From a virus: a stretch of 52,977 nucleotides of DNA. The DNA is taken from positions 1-52,977 of IMG/VR virus record IMGVR_UViG_3300020438_000057; one strand, written 5' to 3'. Shown here piece by piece: positions 14,449 to 22,436 of this stretch. The stretch's first letter is position 1. Every line of letters begins with the position of its first letter. A program made the position numbers and the translations under genes. Below the pieces are notes generated by a model. That model was not told where the DNA came from. It ran no database searches and was given only the letters and a program-made list of their open reading frames with translations.

Positions 14449-14613
14449 TTAAGGTGGTGGTAGTTCTGCTCTTACTTTCTTTTCTTCATTATCAAAATGA
14501 GCAACACGTTTTTCAAGCCATTGTACGACTTCTATGTTTGCTTCTTTATCATCTCTGTTGGTATTAAGTTCTCTTCGTAGTACGGCCGCAGTTTGCATGT
14601 CTATACTATTCAT
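14449..14613 (-). CDS. 54-residue helical protein, unknown
   Basis: Start chosen at ATG 14613 because a GAGAG ribosome site precedes it; longer in-frame starts run into the neighbouring gene. Starts MNSIDMQTAAVLRRELN and ends RAELPPP; charged and probably helical. Overlaps the upstream gene by 8 bases. Confidence 0.55.
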   Translation of the reverse strand: MNSIDMQTAAVLRRELNTNRDDKEANIEVVQWLEKRVAHFDNEEKKVRAELPPP

Positions 14614-14962
14614 CTTCTCTCTTTCCAAAATCGAGTGACATTTGTTCATCATCACTGAGTTCTTCAACACCAGTAATTTCCACATTAGTATCAATGTGTT
14701 CTTGAAAATGGTGATGTAGTCCCATGTTACGATAAAGTGATGAACGGATGGTTTCTACAGTAAAAGCAAAATCTTTCATAAACTCATCTCTATCAATATC
14801 AAATCCCGACAAAGAAATGTTTGCTAAAAGATTGCTACTGTGTTGATCAACAACATTGTTAATATAAATCTCTTTGTTCTTCTCAATACTCTTTTTAAGA
14901 TCGGAAAGAGTCTCCTGTTCAGGAGGTGTATAATCATTAGGGAATTTAACAATGTTGTTCAT
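14606..14962 (-). CDS. conserved phage protein, unknown
   Basis: 118 residues: MNNIVKFPNDYTPP start, SLSGFDIDRDEFMKDFAF and a His-rich GLHHHFQEHID middle, and an acidic C-terminus. The N-terminal VKFPND resembles a family seen in marine T4-like phages. No function. Confidence 0.65.
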   Translation of the reverse strand: MNNIVKFPNDYTPPEQETLSDLKKSIEKNKEIYINNVVDQHSSNLLANISLSGFDIDRDEFMKDFAFTVETIRSSLYRNMGLHHHFQEHIDTNVEITGVEELSDDEQMSLDFGKREDE

Positions 14963-14966
14963 AATT

Positions 14967-15350
14967 TTATTTATCTCCAGCTGGCACTACAGTACGAAAC
15001 TTGATTAGTTTCTCTTGATCAGGCCCATAGAACAAGTCAAGATAAACACCCGTACGTAGGTAAGTATTAAGATTACGTATGTAACCCTCAATATTTAAAA
15101 GTTGTGCGATTGCTCCTTTAGCATTAGCACGAACATTCTTTTTCAAACCAGGCAACATAGCTTTATTATACACCAACCATGCTTTTATATTATTGTAACA
15201 TAGTGGGTGAGTATCACCTTTTGCCAATACATCTGGGTGTATGTGTGTTAATTTGGGCGGGTTCTTTTTCATTCTCTCCGCTCTAGCTTTTGCTAGTCTT
15301 TCACCAGCCGCTTTACGGGCTTCGGGTGACATTCTACGTCTTTTTACCAT
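14967..15350 (-). CDS. basic conserved phage protein, unknown
   Basis: 127 residues from ATG 15350, with GGAGG seven bases upstream. The N-terminal 35 residues are Lys/Arg/Ala-rich (RRRMSPEARKAAGERLAKA); the rest is ordered-looking (NNIKAWLVYNKAMLPGL, GVYLDLFYGPDQE). Could bind nucleic acid from its charge, but no fold is recognised. Confidence 0.65.
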   Translation of the reverse strand: MVKRRRMSPEARKAAGERLAKARAERMKKNPPKLTHIHPDVLAKGDTHPLCYNNIKAWLVYNKAMLPGLKKNVRANAKGAIAQLLNIEGYIRNLNTYLRTGVYLDLFYGPDQEKLIKFRTVVPAGDK

Positions 15351-15466
15351 GTGCAACCTCCATCATGACAGATTATTAATACTACGTATCCGATAGCAAA
15401 TATCGAAAACAAACTTACTGCATCTAATATAGTTTCTGCTATTTTTATTATATATTTTTTTATCAT
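15344..15466 (-). CDS. 40-residue single-pass membrane protein
   Basis: Starts MIKKYIIKIAETILD, with a hydrophobic segment (VSLFSIFAIGYVVLIIC) and a Gly/Cys-rich end. GAGAGG lies 4 bases before the ATG. It fills the gap exactly: its stop overlaps the next start by a few bases and it begins 11 bases after the upstream stop. Confidence 0.6.
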   Translation of the reverse strand: MIKKYIIKIAETILDAVSLFSIFAIGYVVLIICHDGGCTW

Positions 15467-15476
15467 TTTACCTCTC

Positions 15477-15650
15477 TCAATGAACTGTCTCATAAGCTAT
15501 GGGCATATCGTATATTTCGCCCAATATTTTCATAAACTGTTCAGGCACATCATTATCATTATCAGGAATAAAGAAAGTCTTGAGTGTACCATCTTTTCCC
15601 ATAACTATTGCTAGATCGTCATCTTCTAATTTAAATTTAGTTTTTGCCAT
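15477..15650 (-). CDS. 57-residue protein, unknown
   Basis: Starts MAKTKFKLEDDDLAIVMG and ends IAYETVH; a compact acidic domain. GAGAGG ribosome site 6 bases upstream. Well packed between its neighbours. Confidence 0.65.
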   Translation of the reverse strand: MAKTKFKLEDDDLAIVMGKDGTLKTFFIPDNDNDVPEQFMKILGEIYDMPIAYETVH

Positions 15651-15662
15651 TTATTACCTCTC

Positions 15663-15869
15663 TCAATCGAATGGAAACGGGCCCCATTCACCATTTTCAT
15701 CTGCTCTATCTAGTTGTGCTTGAATTTTACCAATCTCAACTGCAAGAACATGTAAACCTTTTGCAAAGGCTTCGTCTTTATGAGTCGACTCTGAAGTACC
15801 ACCCATAAAGTGTTTCATAGCTTCTTTAAGCTTTTTGTGATGTTCACGTAATTCTGTATTCACTATCAT
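15663..15869 (-). CDS. small helical protein, unknown
   Basis: 68 residues; His/Lys-rich helical N-terminus (LREHHKKLKEAMKHFMGG), ending GEWGPFPFD. Overlaps the upstream gene by 4 bases. Not recognised. Confidence 0.6.
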   Translation of the reverse strand: MIVNTELREHHKKLKEAMKHFMGGTSESTHKDEAFAKGLHVLAVEIGKIQAQLDRADENGEWGPFPFD

Positions 15870-16084
15870 ACTGCGGTACCGTCATCAAGATCTAATTCAA
15901 CTGTCGTAATCGAAATCAATTCATCAGCAGTGTGTCCTGCTTTCTCATAACTAGCAATCGCATTTGCTTCAGACTCTTTTGCAGTATCGCCGTCAGAACC
16001 GGCAAAAGAAGAGCTAACTAAAAACTTGTCACCATCTTTAGTAGTGGTGAGATGTTCAATCGATGTTGCGAAGAATGTTGTCAT
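15866..16084 (-). CDS. small acidic protein, unknown
   Basis: 72 residues; Thr/Ser-rich N-terminal half (TTFFATSIEHLTTTKDGDKF) and acidic end (VELDLDDGTAV). First gene behind the promoter at 16123-16153, which carries the TGATTCG leader element. Confidence 0.6.
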   Translation of the reverse strand: MTTFFATSIEHLTTTKDGDKFLVSSSFAGSDGDTAKESEANAIASYEKAGHTADELISITTVELDLDDGTAV

Positions 16085-16107
16085 ATTTTTTCTCTCTTTG
16101 TTATTAA

Positions 16108-16153
16108 CGAATCACTTACACTATTATAATAGCAGGTTGACAAATTAAGTCAA
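16108..16153 (-). promoter_or_regulatory. recurrent promoter plus TGATTCG element
   Basis: -35 TTGACT (16153-16148); overlapping -10 choices TATTAT (16-base spacer, 16131-16126) or TATAAT (19 bases, 16128-16123); then GTGTAAGTGATTCG with TGATTCG at 16114-16108. The same block recurs at 16446-16492, 46204-46249, 46929-46974 and 47235-47280. Confidence 0.7.
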
Positions 16154-16426
16154 GCACTTTTTTGTGAGTGCTATCCAGTCTAACCACTGAGCCTGCATCT
16201 CAAAGAAAATCTTTCTAGCATCATCATCATTGTCAAAACCCACTTCAGTAGCGAAGTCCATTCCGCTACAAAAGAATAGGTTAATCATATGTAAATCTAT
16301 TTTATTTTTGTTGATTACTTTGTGTAACTCACGGGCAGTTTTTGCAGTGCCGACTAAATTGCCAGCACCGATGTAAACACCGATTGTTTTGTCACTGAGC
16401 GTATCTATAAAAACTGAATCTGTCAT
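16145..16426 (-). CDS. small conserved protein, unknown
   Basis: 93 residues: TIGVYIGAGNLVGTAKTA, LHMINLFFCSGMDFATEVG, and a C-terminal MQAQWLDWIALTKK. Looks globular. The second gene driven by the recurrent promoter (16446-16492). Not recognised. Confidence 0.6.
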   Translation of the reverse strand: MTDSVFIDTLSDKTIGVYIGAGNLVGTAKTARELHKVINKNKIDLHMINLFFCSGMDFATEVGFDNDDDARKIFFEMQAQWLDWIALTKKCLT

Positions 16427-16445
16427 ATTTTCTCACTTTCTTTAA

Positions 16446-16492
16446 CGAATCATCTTATACTATTATAGTATCAGGATGTGAGAATATGTCAA
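16446..16492 (-). promoter_or_regulatory. recurrent promoter plus TGATTCG element
   Basis: -35 TTGACA (16492-16487); -10 TACTAT (16-base spacer) or TATAAT (19 bases, 16467-16462); leader GTATAAGATGATTCG with TGATTCG at 16452-16446. Drives the 93-residue gene. Confidence 0.7.
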
Positions 16493-16495
16493 TAG

Positions 16496-16753
16496 TTAAT
16501 GTAGATACTTACTTAAATTATTTCTTGCTTTTCCCACTCTATCACGATTTTCTAATATCAGTGATATAACCTTTTCGTAGGATTCTTCAGTTAGATGTGT
16601 CTTATACATCATCATAGCTTGAGCCATCATTACGCCTGCAAGGGCCATAGGATTACAGCCCTCTTGCATTTTTTCCATAACTAAGTTTAGAACATCTCTA
16701 AAGACATCATCTACATCACCTTCAGGTATGTCATCAAAATCGTCTATACTCAT
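16496..16753 (-). CDS. conserved acidic phage protein, unknown
   Basis: 85 residues: very acidic N-terminus (MSIDDFDDIPEGDVDDVF), then a Met-rich helical part (NPMALAGVMMAQAMMMY). Resembles small conserved proteins of marine T4-like phages. Overlaps the zinc-ribbon ORF by 4 bases. Confidence 0.6.
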   Translation of the reverse strand: MSIDDFDDIPEGDVDDVFRDVLNLVMEKMQEGCNPMALAGVMMAQAMMMYKTHLTEESYEKVISLILENRDRVGKARNNLSKYLH

Positions 16754-16848
16754 CTTCTCACCTTACATCTAGGACAGAAGTTCGCACTGTCCAATTCAGA
16801 ACCACAATATGTACAAAAGTTTGCAGTGAATATTGCTAAGAATATCAT
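16750..16848 (-). CDS. 32-residue zinc-ribbon protein
   Basis: MIFLAIFTANFCTYCGSELD followed by FCPRCKVRR: two CxxC knuckles 12 residues apart, which should bind one zinc. GGAGG lies 6 bases before the ATG, and the gene overlaps both neighbours (ATGA at each end). The function of such minimal zinc ribbons is unknown. Confidence 0.65.
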   Translation of the reverse strand: MIFLAIFTANFCTYCGSELDSANFCPRCKVRR

Positions 16849-17093
16849 TTTAATCCTCCATCTTTTTTGATTAGAAGTAAATCTATTTTCTCTTCTATTC
16901 TATTTAGATGCTTGATTACCTCATCTGTTTTTTCAGACATAGGTTTAGGTAGCTGAAACTCTTTTGAAATATCTCTACCTCCTGCTCCAGCACCCATACC
17001 CACAATCTGATCTTCTATAGATTTTTCTTTTTTCTCCTGTCTAAGCTTCCAGCCCATCCAGTCATACCATCTTTGTGGTTCTTTATCCATCAT
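16845..17093 (-). CDS. small protein with C-terminal coiled coil
   Basis: 82 residues: Trp-rich N-terminus (QRWYDWMGWKLRQEKKE), Gly-rich linker, then helix VIKHLNRIEEKIDLLLI. The start overlaps the stop of the glycosyltransferase gene. Unknown. Confidence 0.6.
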   Translation of the reverse strand: MMDKEPQRWYDWMGWKLRQEKKEKSIEDQIVGMGAGAGGRDISKEFQLPKPMSEKTDEVIKHLNRIEEKIDLLLIKKDGGLK

Positions 17094-18150
17094 TAGCTAC
17101 AGGTTGTGATTTTCGTAATTCTTTCAGGCCATTAAGCATACCAGTCCACTGATTTGCCCTTATGTCCCAGTTATAACAATTATCTGCCCACTGTTTAGCG
17201 AAATGAAGCTTAGATAACATATCTTCAGAATTATGATTGTCGATTGCACCTTTTAGAAAATTTGCAAAAACATTCGCATGAAATTGTAAGTTTTCGTTCC
17301 AGTGATACATTGTAGCTAAACCACCAGTTGTTTCAGGAAGTGCTCCATAGTTAGGACATACTACTTGACAACCAGCCGACATTGCTTCAATAGCGGCAAT
17401 ACATGATGTTTCTTGCCAAATACTAGGATATGCAAAGATGTGTGATTTTGCTAAAGCTTCTCTCACTACTGCATTTGGTTTAAAACCATGATAAGTCATA
17501 CCTTCATGTTTTTTAATCTCATCAAAGATTTCTTGAAATGGTTCATCTCTCTTTGGCCAACCATAAGCTTCAAATGAAGAATATACGTCAAAATGTATTT
17601 TATCTTTGTAGCCGTTTTCCCACAAAGCTTTAATTCCAGCTACTGCAATATTTAATCCTCTGTGAGGTGTAGTATGATAAATTATACGAATAACATTTTT
17701 ATCTTTGTTCCAAGTACCATTTGTATTTGTTGATAACAAAATAGGTTCTATGGCATTTTTCAGAATAAATGATTCGCTCCAGTTTATACCATACATCATA
17801 TTAAACTGTTGCCACTGCCAATCTGATACAAAAACTAAACGAGAAAATCTCTTTCTTAGTTCCGCATCTTTTAAATGAGCATTTTCTGGATCACTTGCTA
17901 AATCATGCAACCAAAGAATATTTTCTTTTTCTTGAGAAATAGTACGAACTCTAGATTTAATAATATTAAATTCGTCTAATAAATCTTTTGGTAATCTCTC
18001 AGTAAGTGCATTACTCATGAGTTCAGTACCACCATATGATTCGTAATATGTACCATCGTCTTTCATTTGGCCTTTACTGCCATCTGCTATTTGAGTTTTC
18101 AATGATATCTCATCTGGGTGTTCTTCTTTAATTGCTTCTGCTTCAGCCAT
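17083..18150 (-). CDS. family 4 (GT-B) glycosyltransferase
   Basis: 355 residues. The C-terminal Glycos_transf_1 domain is clear: IIYHTTPHRGLNIAV, FHGF-type YHGFKPN, and IFAYPSIWQETSCIAAIEAMSAGC, with the Glu of the EX7E motif. The N-terminal half contains YGGTELMSNAL and FVSDWQWQQF. It transfers an activated sugar, probably to a phage or host surface glycan. AGGAG ribosome site. Confidence 0.88.
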   Translation of the reverse strand: MAEAEAIKEEHPDEISLKTQIADGSKGQMKDDGTYYESYGGTELMSNALTERLPKDLLDEFNIIKSRVRTISQEKENILWLHDLASDPENAHLKDAELRKRFSRLVFVSDWQWQQFNMMYGINWSESFILKNAIEPILLSTNTNGTWNKDKNVIRIIYHTTPHRGLNIAVAGIKALWENGYKDKIHFDVYSSFEAYGWPKRDEPFQEIFDEIKKHEGMTYHGFKPNAVVREALAKSHIFAYPSIWQETSCIAAIEAMSAGCQVVCPNYGALPETTGGLATMYHWNENLQFHANVFANFLKGAIDNHNSEDMLSKLHFAKQWADNCYNWDIRANQWTGMLNGLKELRKSQPVANDG

Positions 18151-18460
18151 TATTTACTCCTATTAATGAATCCCAACGAAAAGAACGCCAATCTTTCTTT
18201 TCGGTGTCATATACTGCAAGATACTCTTTGAGAATTTCTCTTTCGACATTTGCTTTAGGGCCCAGAGGATCTCTGTTAGCACCAGCATATCCGTGGATAT
18301 CTTCGCTCAATGTCGCTTTCATTCTGCGAGTAGTACCATCTTTTTTTGTGAAATTTATAGTTAGAACACCTTCTTCAAGTTGTTCTACAATTCTTTGTTT
18401 TTCAATGTCTTTCATAATGTCAGTATCAAACTCCATACTTTGCATATTATAATTATTCAT
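18143..18460 (-). CDS. WYL_2 / DUF2693-like Sm-fold protein
   Basis: 105 residues from ATG 18460; an ATG at 18478 would add six but overlaps the glutaredoxin gene. EEGVLTINFTKKDGTTRRMKATL and the end DWRSFRWDSL match the small SH3/Sm-like phage family DUF2693 (WYL_2). The family is common in T4-like cyanophages; role unknown, nucleic-acid binding suspected. Confidence 0.72.
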   Translation of the reverse strand: MNNYNMQSMEFDTDIMKDIEKQRIVEQLEEGVLTINFTKKDGTTRRMKATLSEDIHGYAGANRDPLGPKANVEREILKEYLAVYDTEKKDWRSFRWDSLIGVNNG

Positions 18461-18467
18461 AATGTAT

Positions 18468-18698
18468 TTAGCTCCCATTAAAATGCATAAGATGTATCTC
18501 TAAATCGTTAAATCCACCTATATGCTTATCGCCATCAAATATTTGAGGTACAGTTTTGTACCCACTCTCTTTAATAAATGCTAGTGACTTACTATCTTCA
18601 TAGATATCGATATACTTATATTCAATATTATCTGAAGATAATAAGTCTTTAGCACGTTCACACCAACCACAATAAGGACGTCCGTAGATGGTGTACAT
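18468..18698 (-). CDS. glutaredoxin
   Basis: 76 residues from ATG 18698. Active site YCGWC (Cys10, Cys13), the cis-Pro motif TVPQIF, and IGGFNDL complete the glutaredoxin fold. Supplies electrons for ribonucleotide reduction or redox repair; in T4 the equivalent (NrdC) serves ribonucleotide reductase. The start overlaps the upstream stop as TAATG. Confidence 0.93.
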   Translation of the reverse strand: MYTIYGRPYCGWCERAKDLLSSDNIEYKYIDIYEDSKSLAFIKESGYKTVPQIFDGDKHIGGFNDLEIHLMHFNGS

Positions 18699-18985
18699 TA
18701 GCAACCTATATCGTCTAGGTTTTCTTCACTAAGACTACTCGTTACATTTTCATTTAGAACTGCCGGTGATGTATATTCACTAAAATATTTATCAAGCATT
18801 TCTAGATGATCTTCATATCTTGCCATTTCGTCTAACTGCTTTTCAACTTCATCCATAACTTGAGAGTGTTCACCAACACCCACAGGATTTGTCAAATAGA
18901 TTTCAACATTAACACGATGCTTATCAATATGTGCTTTTGCATGATCTCTAACGGCATCTAGCATTTGTCTTCTTAACCCAGTCAT
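18698..18985 (-). CDS. conserved phage protein, unknown
   Basis: 95 residues from ATG 18985, chosen because AAGGAG is spaced 6 bases from it and touches the earlier ATG. MTGLRRQMLDAVRDHAKAHI and NPVGVGEHSQVMDEVEKQL are blocks I recognise from marine T4-like homologues. Likely all-helical. Function unknown. Confidence 0.7.
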   Translation of the reverse strand: MTGLRRQMLDAVRDHAKAHIDKHRVNVEIYLTNPVGVGEHSQVMDEVEKQLDEMARYEDHLEMLDKYFSEYTSPAVLNENVTSSLSEENLDDIGC

Positions 18986-19053
18986 ACTCATCTCCTTATA
19001 ATGTTATGCCCAACTTAAACGATAGCATAATCAATAGAATTATTATTAATAAT

Positions 19054-19083
19054 AATATAACATTATTGAGTGTCATCTGTCAA
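19054..19083 (-). promoter_or_regulatory. sigma70-type promoter
   Basis: -35 TTGACA (19083-19078), 18-base spacer, -10 TATATT (19059-19054), upstream of the 95-residue gene and glutaredoxin. The leader is AT-rich with an ATTATTATTAATAATAA run. Confidence 0.65.
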
Positions 19084-19086
19084 GAC

Positions 19087-19356
19087 TCAATCTTCAATAG
19101 GATCTTCCCAACCAAATGATCCCATTTTACTTTTGAAGTTCTTCAACTTCTCATCATATTTTTTATTTGTCGCATCGTTCATGTTAGCAAGATGATAACC
19201 AGCATCCTTATCAACTTCTCTAATCTCTAGAAAAATCTTTTCGTTTGCACTAAGTTGTTTGGATCTTTGCATAAAAATAAATGCTCTATATAATTGATAT
19301 CTTACGACATCACATACTTTACATGTGTTATCGTATACAGTTGTTACAACTGCCAT
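19087..19356 (-). CDS. small CxxC protein, unknown
   Basis: 89 residues from ATG 19356, supported by AGAAAGGAA. MAVVTTVYDNTCKVCDVVRY has a CxxC; the rest is charged helix ending FGWEDPIED. A GNRA-capped hairpin (19390-19405) lies 34 bases upstream in the leader. Confidence 0.65.
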   Translation of the reverse strand: MAVVTTVYDNTCKVCDVVRYQLYRAFIFMQRSKQLSANEKIFLEIREVDKDAGYHLANMNDATNKKYDEKLKNFKSKMGSFGWEDPIED

Positions 19357-19389
19357 AGCCGTATTCCTTTCTGAAAAAATGTTAAGAGA

Positions 19390-19405
19390 ATGAGTTTTCA
19401 CTCAT
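19390..19405 (-). promoter_or_regulatory. leader hairpin with GAAA tetraloop
   Basis: Minus-strand ATGAGT-GAAA-ACTCAT, a perfect 6-base-pair stem with a stable GNRA loop, 34 bases before the ATG of the 89-residue gene. Could protect the mRNA 5' end or bind a regulator. Confidence 0.5.
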
Positions 19406-19447
19406 CAGTATATATAATCGTTTAGCATTGAACTATATGCATATCAC

Positions 19448-20425
19448 CTATTTAAGTTTGAGAAAGCTACCTATATTTGTACTGTCATAGCATATTCGAT
19501 TTATAAACCAATTATAAAATGTTCTGTAGTTTTCTTTCATTATACCATTTGGTTGATTTTGTACTTTATGCCATGTTCTATCTAAGTCTTTCAAATCGCC
19601 TTCTATTACTGCAAAGTTATAATCTGCTCTACCAAATCTAACGATAGGTACGTCATGTAACATGGCCTCTTTTGCTGAACCAGAGTTTATAACATATACT
19701 GCTTTTGCTTGTTTGAATAGAGAGTGTATATTTACCTCATGATCAATAAAGTAACAGTTATCCATTCTTTTAGTAAACTGTCGCACATCTTCTAAACTTC
19801 CTGGATTTGCGGGATGATTCTTGAATATTAAATTAATTCTTTTATCATAAGTCCATTCCATGAGTTTTACTGCCCATGATATTACTTTAAGTCCACTATG
19901 ATATTTTATTGTTTCATCATGTGGTAATTGTAATGGTACAAATATATAATCACCTACATTATTTACAAAATTGCCAGACGGTTGAGCAAATTTAGATTCA
20001 CCTCTCAATGCTCTTTCTCTAAACAGTTCAAATGTTCTGTCTTCATCAGGTGCAACTTCCCAACCAGCTTTTGAATGTGATGAATTTCCTCCCCAACCTT
20101 CTTTATCGATTGTAAACAACCAAGGAAAAACTGTCTGCATATAATATCTGCATCTTGCATCACCATTAAATTGTTGACTAGAAGTGTGAGGTATGTAAGC
20201 TATATCAGGATCAAATTGTGTGACATACCCAGAGTCAAATTTCCATCTTTGATCTTCTACCACAATAACCTTATCATGTCTCATAGCATGATATTCATGT
20301 AACTTATCTACAAAGTTTTGCCAATGAACTCGTATAGGTTCTATGTGTTTCTTTCTTATCTCTAAACCAAATCTTTTAAATGGCAAATCTAGTCTTGGTT
20401 TAAGAATTAATACTTTTCTTGACAT
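19448..20425 (-). CDS. capsule polysaccharide biosynthesis/Kdo-transferase-like protein (PF05159-like)
   Basis: 325 residues. FVPLQLPHDETIKYHSG, IFKNHPANPGS, and YVINSGSAKEAMLHDVPIVR are the hallmark order of the Capsule_synth family, which includes KpsC/KpsS Kdo transferases. Together with the KdsA gene at 41 kb this suggests Kdo-type sugar transfer. No signal peptide. It starts one base after the GT8-like gene stop. Confidence 0.72.
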   Translation of the reverse strand: MSRKVLILKPRLDLPFKRFGLEIRKKHIEPIRVHWQNFVDKLHEYHAMRHDKVIVVEDQRWKFDSGYVTQFDPDIAYIPHTSSQQFNGDARCRYYMQTVFPWLFTIDKEGWGGNSSHSKAGWEVAPDEDRTFELFRERALRGESKFAQPSGNFVNNVGDYIFVPLQLPHDETIKYHSGLKVISWAVKLMEWTYDKRINLIFKNHPANPGSLEDVRQFTKRMDNCYFIDHEVNIHSLFKQAKAVYVINSGSAKEAMLHDVPIVRFGRADYNFAVIEGDLKDLDRTWHKVQNQPNGIMKENYRTFYNWFINRICYDSTNIGSFLKLK

Positions 20426-21153
20426 TACTTATCCCATACTCTATGTAAAGATCCTGGCAATCTATTAAAATTATTTTTAGCGGCCACATATTTTTTATTT
20501 TCATACTTTCTAGGCCCTTTACCAGTCCATATAACTGTGTTATCAATGAACTCCCAATCCATAAAATTACCATCGAACTTCGTTATGTCTTTATCTTCGA
20601 CTCTTTCAAATACTTCAGCGAGAGATATTTGATCAATAAACCATCTCATAGGGCCTTCAGATATTCTTTCTGTTACTGCATTTGCTATTGGTAATGCTCT
20701 TCTATCCATGTAAACACAACCAGCGGCAACTTTTGTACCTTTTGCTTCCCAACCAATTGTACCTTGTAATGATTGTCGAGGAAAGTAACCAGTAGGTGTA
20801 TCAGGATAGTCAAAGTCATTCATAAATATACAATCAGTATCGACAGTTAAAACTTTATCTGCTGACTTAATTATCTCTGGTAGTATCATAAATCGTAAAC
20901 AAGAATAGTAAGCACGAACATCTATTGGTGTTGCACCTATCTCATTGTATGTAAAAGTTATATCTACATCAATATCTTGTCTTAACAGTGATTCTAATCT
21001 ATGAACTCTACCAGTAGGATCACATATATGAATGTGAATATCTTTACCTATATCATTCAGAGAATATATTAAAGATGGTGCATGTTCATAGAAGTATTCT
21101 CTATCACAAGCGGCAAAGACTACAGGTTTAGTAGGAAGTTCTCCGTATATCAT
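20425..21153 (-). CDS. GT-A glycosyltransferase (GT8-like)
   Basis: 242 residues with a DxD metal site in LTVDTDCIFMNDF (about 103-108) and the N-terminal VVFAACDREYFYEHAPSLI typical of GT8-type GT-A folds. AAGCVYMDRRAL is the usual acceptor-side block. Likely uses a UDP-sugar. Overlaps the DoxX gene by 4 bases. Confidence 0.78.
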   Translation of the reverse strand: MIYGELPTKPVVFAACDREYFYEHAPSLIYSLNDIGKDIHIHICDPTGRVHRLESLLRQDIDVDITFTYNEIGATPIDVRAYYSCLRFMILPEIIKSADKVLTVDTDCIFMNDFDYPDTPTGYFPRQSLQGTIGWEAKGTKVAAGCVYMDRRALPIANAVTERISEGPMRWFIDQISLAEVFERVEDKDITKFDGNFMDWEFIDNTVIWTGKGPRKYENKKYVAAKNNFNRLPGSLHRVWDK

Positions 21154-21581
21154 GATGATCTATTCCCTCTCAATGCAAAGAATAAAGCACCAACCCATAG
21201 AAATACATGTAGATTATCATACATTATAACGTCCATAAGACTTGCTGGTTCACCAACCCATATCACACCAGTCATGATGCAACATAGTACGATACCACTA
21301 AAACGAGTAAAGAAGTCTCCCCAAGGTTCTACAATATCATGTCCGATTGCATAGTGCATAAACTCTGGTGTCTTCCATAATAATCCACCTATAATTAACC
21401 CTATGCCACCTAGCAGTTCACCATATGCAACAAACCACCAAACAAGATATGATAAGTCATATGTCGCCGCCTCTTCAGCACTGACAGGTAACTTCATAAT
21501 ACCTTGCTGAATAAAAACTACTATCAATGGTAATCTAAGTAACCAGTGACTTTGACAAAAATCTGGTATTCTAATCTTCAT
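21150..21581 (-). CDS. DoxX-family membrane protein
   Basis: 143 residues with about four membrane helices. LLRLPLIVVFIQQGIMKL and AYGELLGGIGLIIGG are the DoxX signatures (R-x-x-x-x-F-G-K and E-x-GG). DoxX proteins associate with respiratory or redox complexes at the inner membrane. Here it terminates the cluster of small membrane proteins that includes pseudoazurin. Confidence 0.85.
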   Translation of the reverse strand: MKIRIPDFCQSHWLLRLPLIVVFIQQGIMKLPVSAEEAATYDLSYLVWWFVAYGELLGGIGLIIGGLLWKTPEFMHYAIGHDIVEPWGDFFTRFSGIVLCCIMTGVIWVGEPASLMDVIMYDNLHVFLWVGALFFALRGNRSS

Positions 21582-21582
21582 T

Positions 21583-21822
21583 TCACTCTCCGTCTTTCAT
21601 AAAATCATTATAGTTTATCGAACCCCAATCCAGATTGTAATGTTCTGGATACTTCTTATCTTTCTCAAATTGTGTCAGTAGCTTATTTAATTCTATAGTT
21701 TCGGGGTGTTCCCATGTTCTAAGCTTCTGAAGTATTTTATTATCAGGATCTTTTTCTAATAGCTGACAGGCAGTCCAGTCCATAATCAATTGTCTCAAAG
21801 GAGTGTTTATAGCACCTGCCAT
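21583..21822 (-). CDS. small soluble protein, unknown
   Basis: 79 residues from ATG 21822 (TAATG overlap with the upstream stop, GGAGAGAG ribosome site); ATG 21837 is an alternative. Starts MAGAINTPLRQLIMDWTA; ends DFMKDGE. Not recognised. Confidence 0.6.
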   Translation of the reverse strand: MAGAINTPLRQLIMDWTACQLLEKDPDNKILQKLRTWEHPETIELNKLLTQFEKDKKYPEHYNLDWGSINYNDFMKDGE

Positions 21823-22079
21823 TAGTTCTCTCTCCATCTAAAAGTATTTTCTGTACAGAAGTTACGTAGAAACTTACAGTTGTTATCACCTCTACACACT
21901 CTCTCATGCTTGCTATTCTGCCAACACTCTGAAGTCCATGCACTTACATATTTGTTGACAACTCTATCCCACGTATCATCGATTGTAAATAGTCCTAAGA
22001 CAGGCAATATCATTGTCAAAAATATAATCCATAAAAAAGCAGGTGCAAAACCCTTATTATGATATGCTTTGTTACTCAT
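21822..22079 (-). CDS. membrane-anchored Cys-rich protein, unknown
   Basis: 85 residues from ATG 22079. One membrane helix at about 14-34 (FLWIIFLTMILPVLGLFTI) followed by a probably periplasmic tail with four cysteines (SECWQNS, ERVCRG, NNCKFL, RNFCTE). These could form disulfides or bind metal. Part of the membrane-protein run. Confidence 0.6.
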   Translation of the reverse strand: MSNKAYHNKGFAPAFLWIIFLTMILPVLGLFTIDDTWDRVVNKYVSAWTSECWQNSKHERVCRGDNNCKFLRNFCTENTFRWREN

Positions 22080-22080
22080 T

Positions 22081-22287
22081 TCAAAAACCTTCAATATAAA
22101 ATATTAAACTTATCCCAATCGCAAACCAGACAAATGGTGCTTTAGGATTTTCTACTAACCACTTCAATCCTGTATACTTCAGTATAAGAGACTCACTCTG
22201 ATCTTCTATTGGTATCTTACCATCTAGAGTATACTTCTCTTTACCTCTAGGATTAGGTGGCCCATTTATAAAATTCTGTCCAGGCAT
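22081..22287 (-). CDS. tail-anchored membrane protein, unknown
   Basis: 68 residues: Pro/Gly-rich N-terminus (PGQNFINGPPNPRGKEKY) and a C-terminal membrane helix (APFVWFAIGISLIFYIEGF). Overlaps the upstream stop as TAATG. Confidence 0.6.
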   Translation of the reverse strand: MPGQNFINGPPNPRGKEKYTLDGKIPIEDQSESLILKYTGLKWLVENPKAPFVWFAIGISLIFYIEGF

Positions 22288-22436
22288 TAGCTTGACATAT
22301 CTTTCAACATTGAGTTCATTTCTTCAATGTTAGCTTCCATTTCGTCCATTCTACTATCTATCGCTAGAGTAGTCATTACACTTAAACAACCTGCAACGAT
22401 TATCATTCCCCACATTATAATACCAAAATGTTTCAT
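22287..22436 (-). CDS. 49-residue membrane protein with coiled-coil tail
   Basis: MKHFGIIMWGMIIVAGCLSV forms an N-terminal membrane helix; the remainder (RMDEMEANIEEMNSML) is a short coiled coil. GGAGGAG lies 7 bases before the ATG, which overlaps the upstream stop (ATGA). Strong start signals make it likely real. Confidence 0.65.
   Translation of the reverse strand: MKHFGIIMWGMIIVAGCLSVMTTLAIDSRMDEMEANIEEMNSMLKDMSS

Noticed and set aside
17769-17775. TGATTCG within the GT4 glycosyltransferase gene (also near 47744)
   Set aside because: Not associated with a -35/-10 pair; treated as chance copies of the 7-mer.
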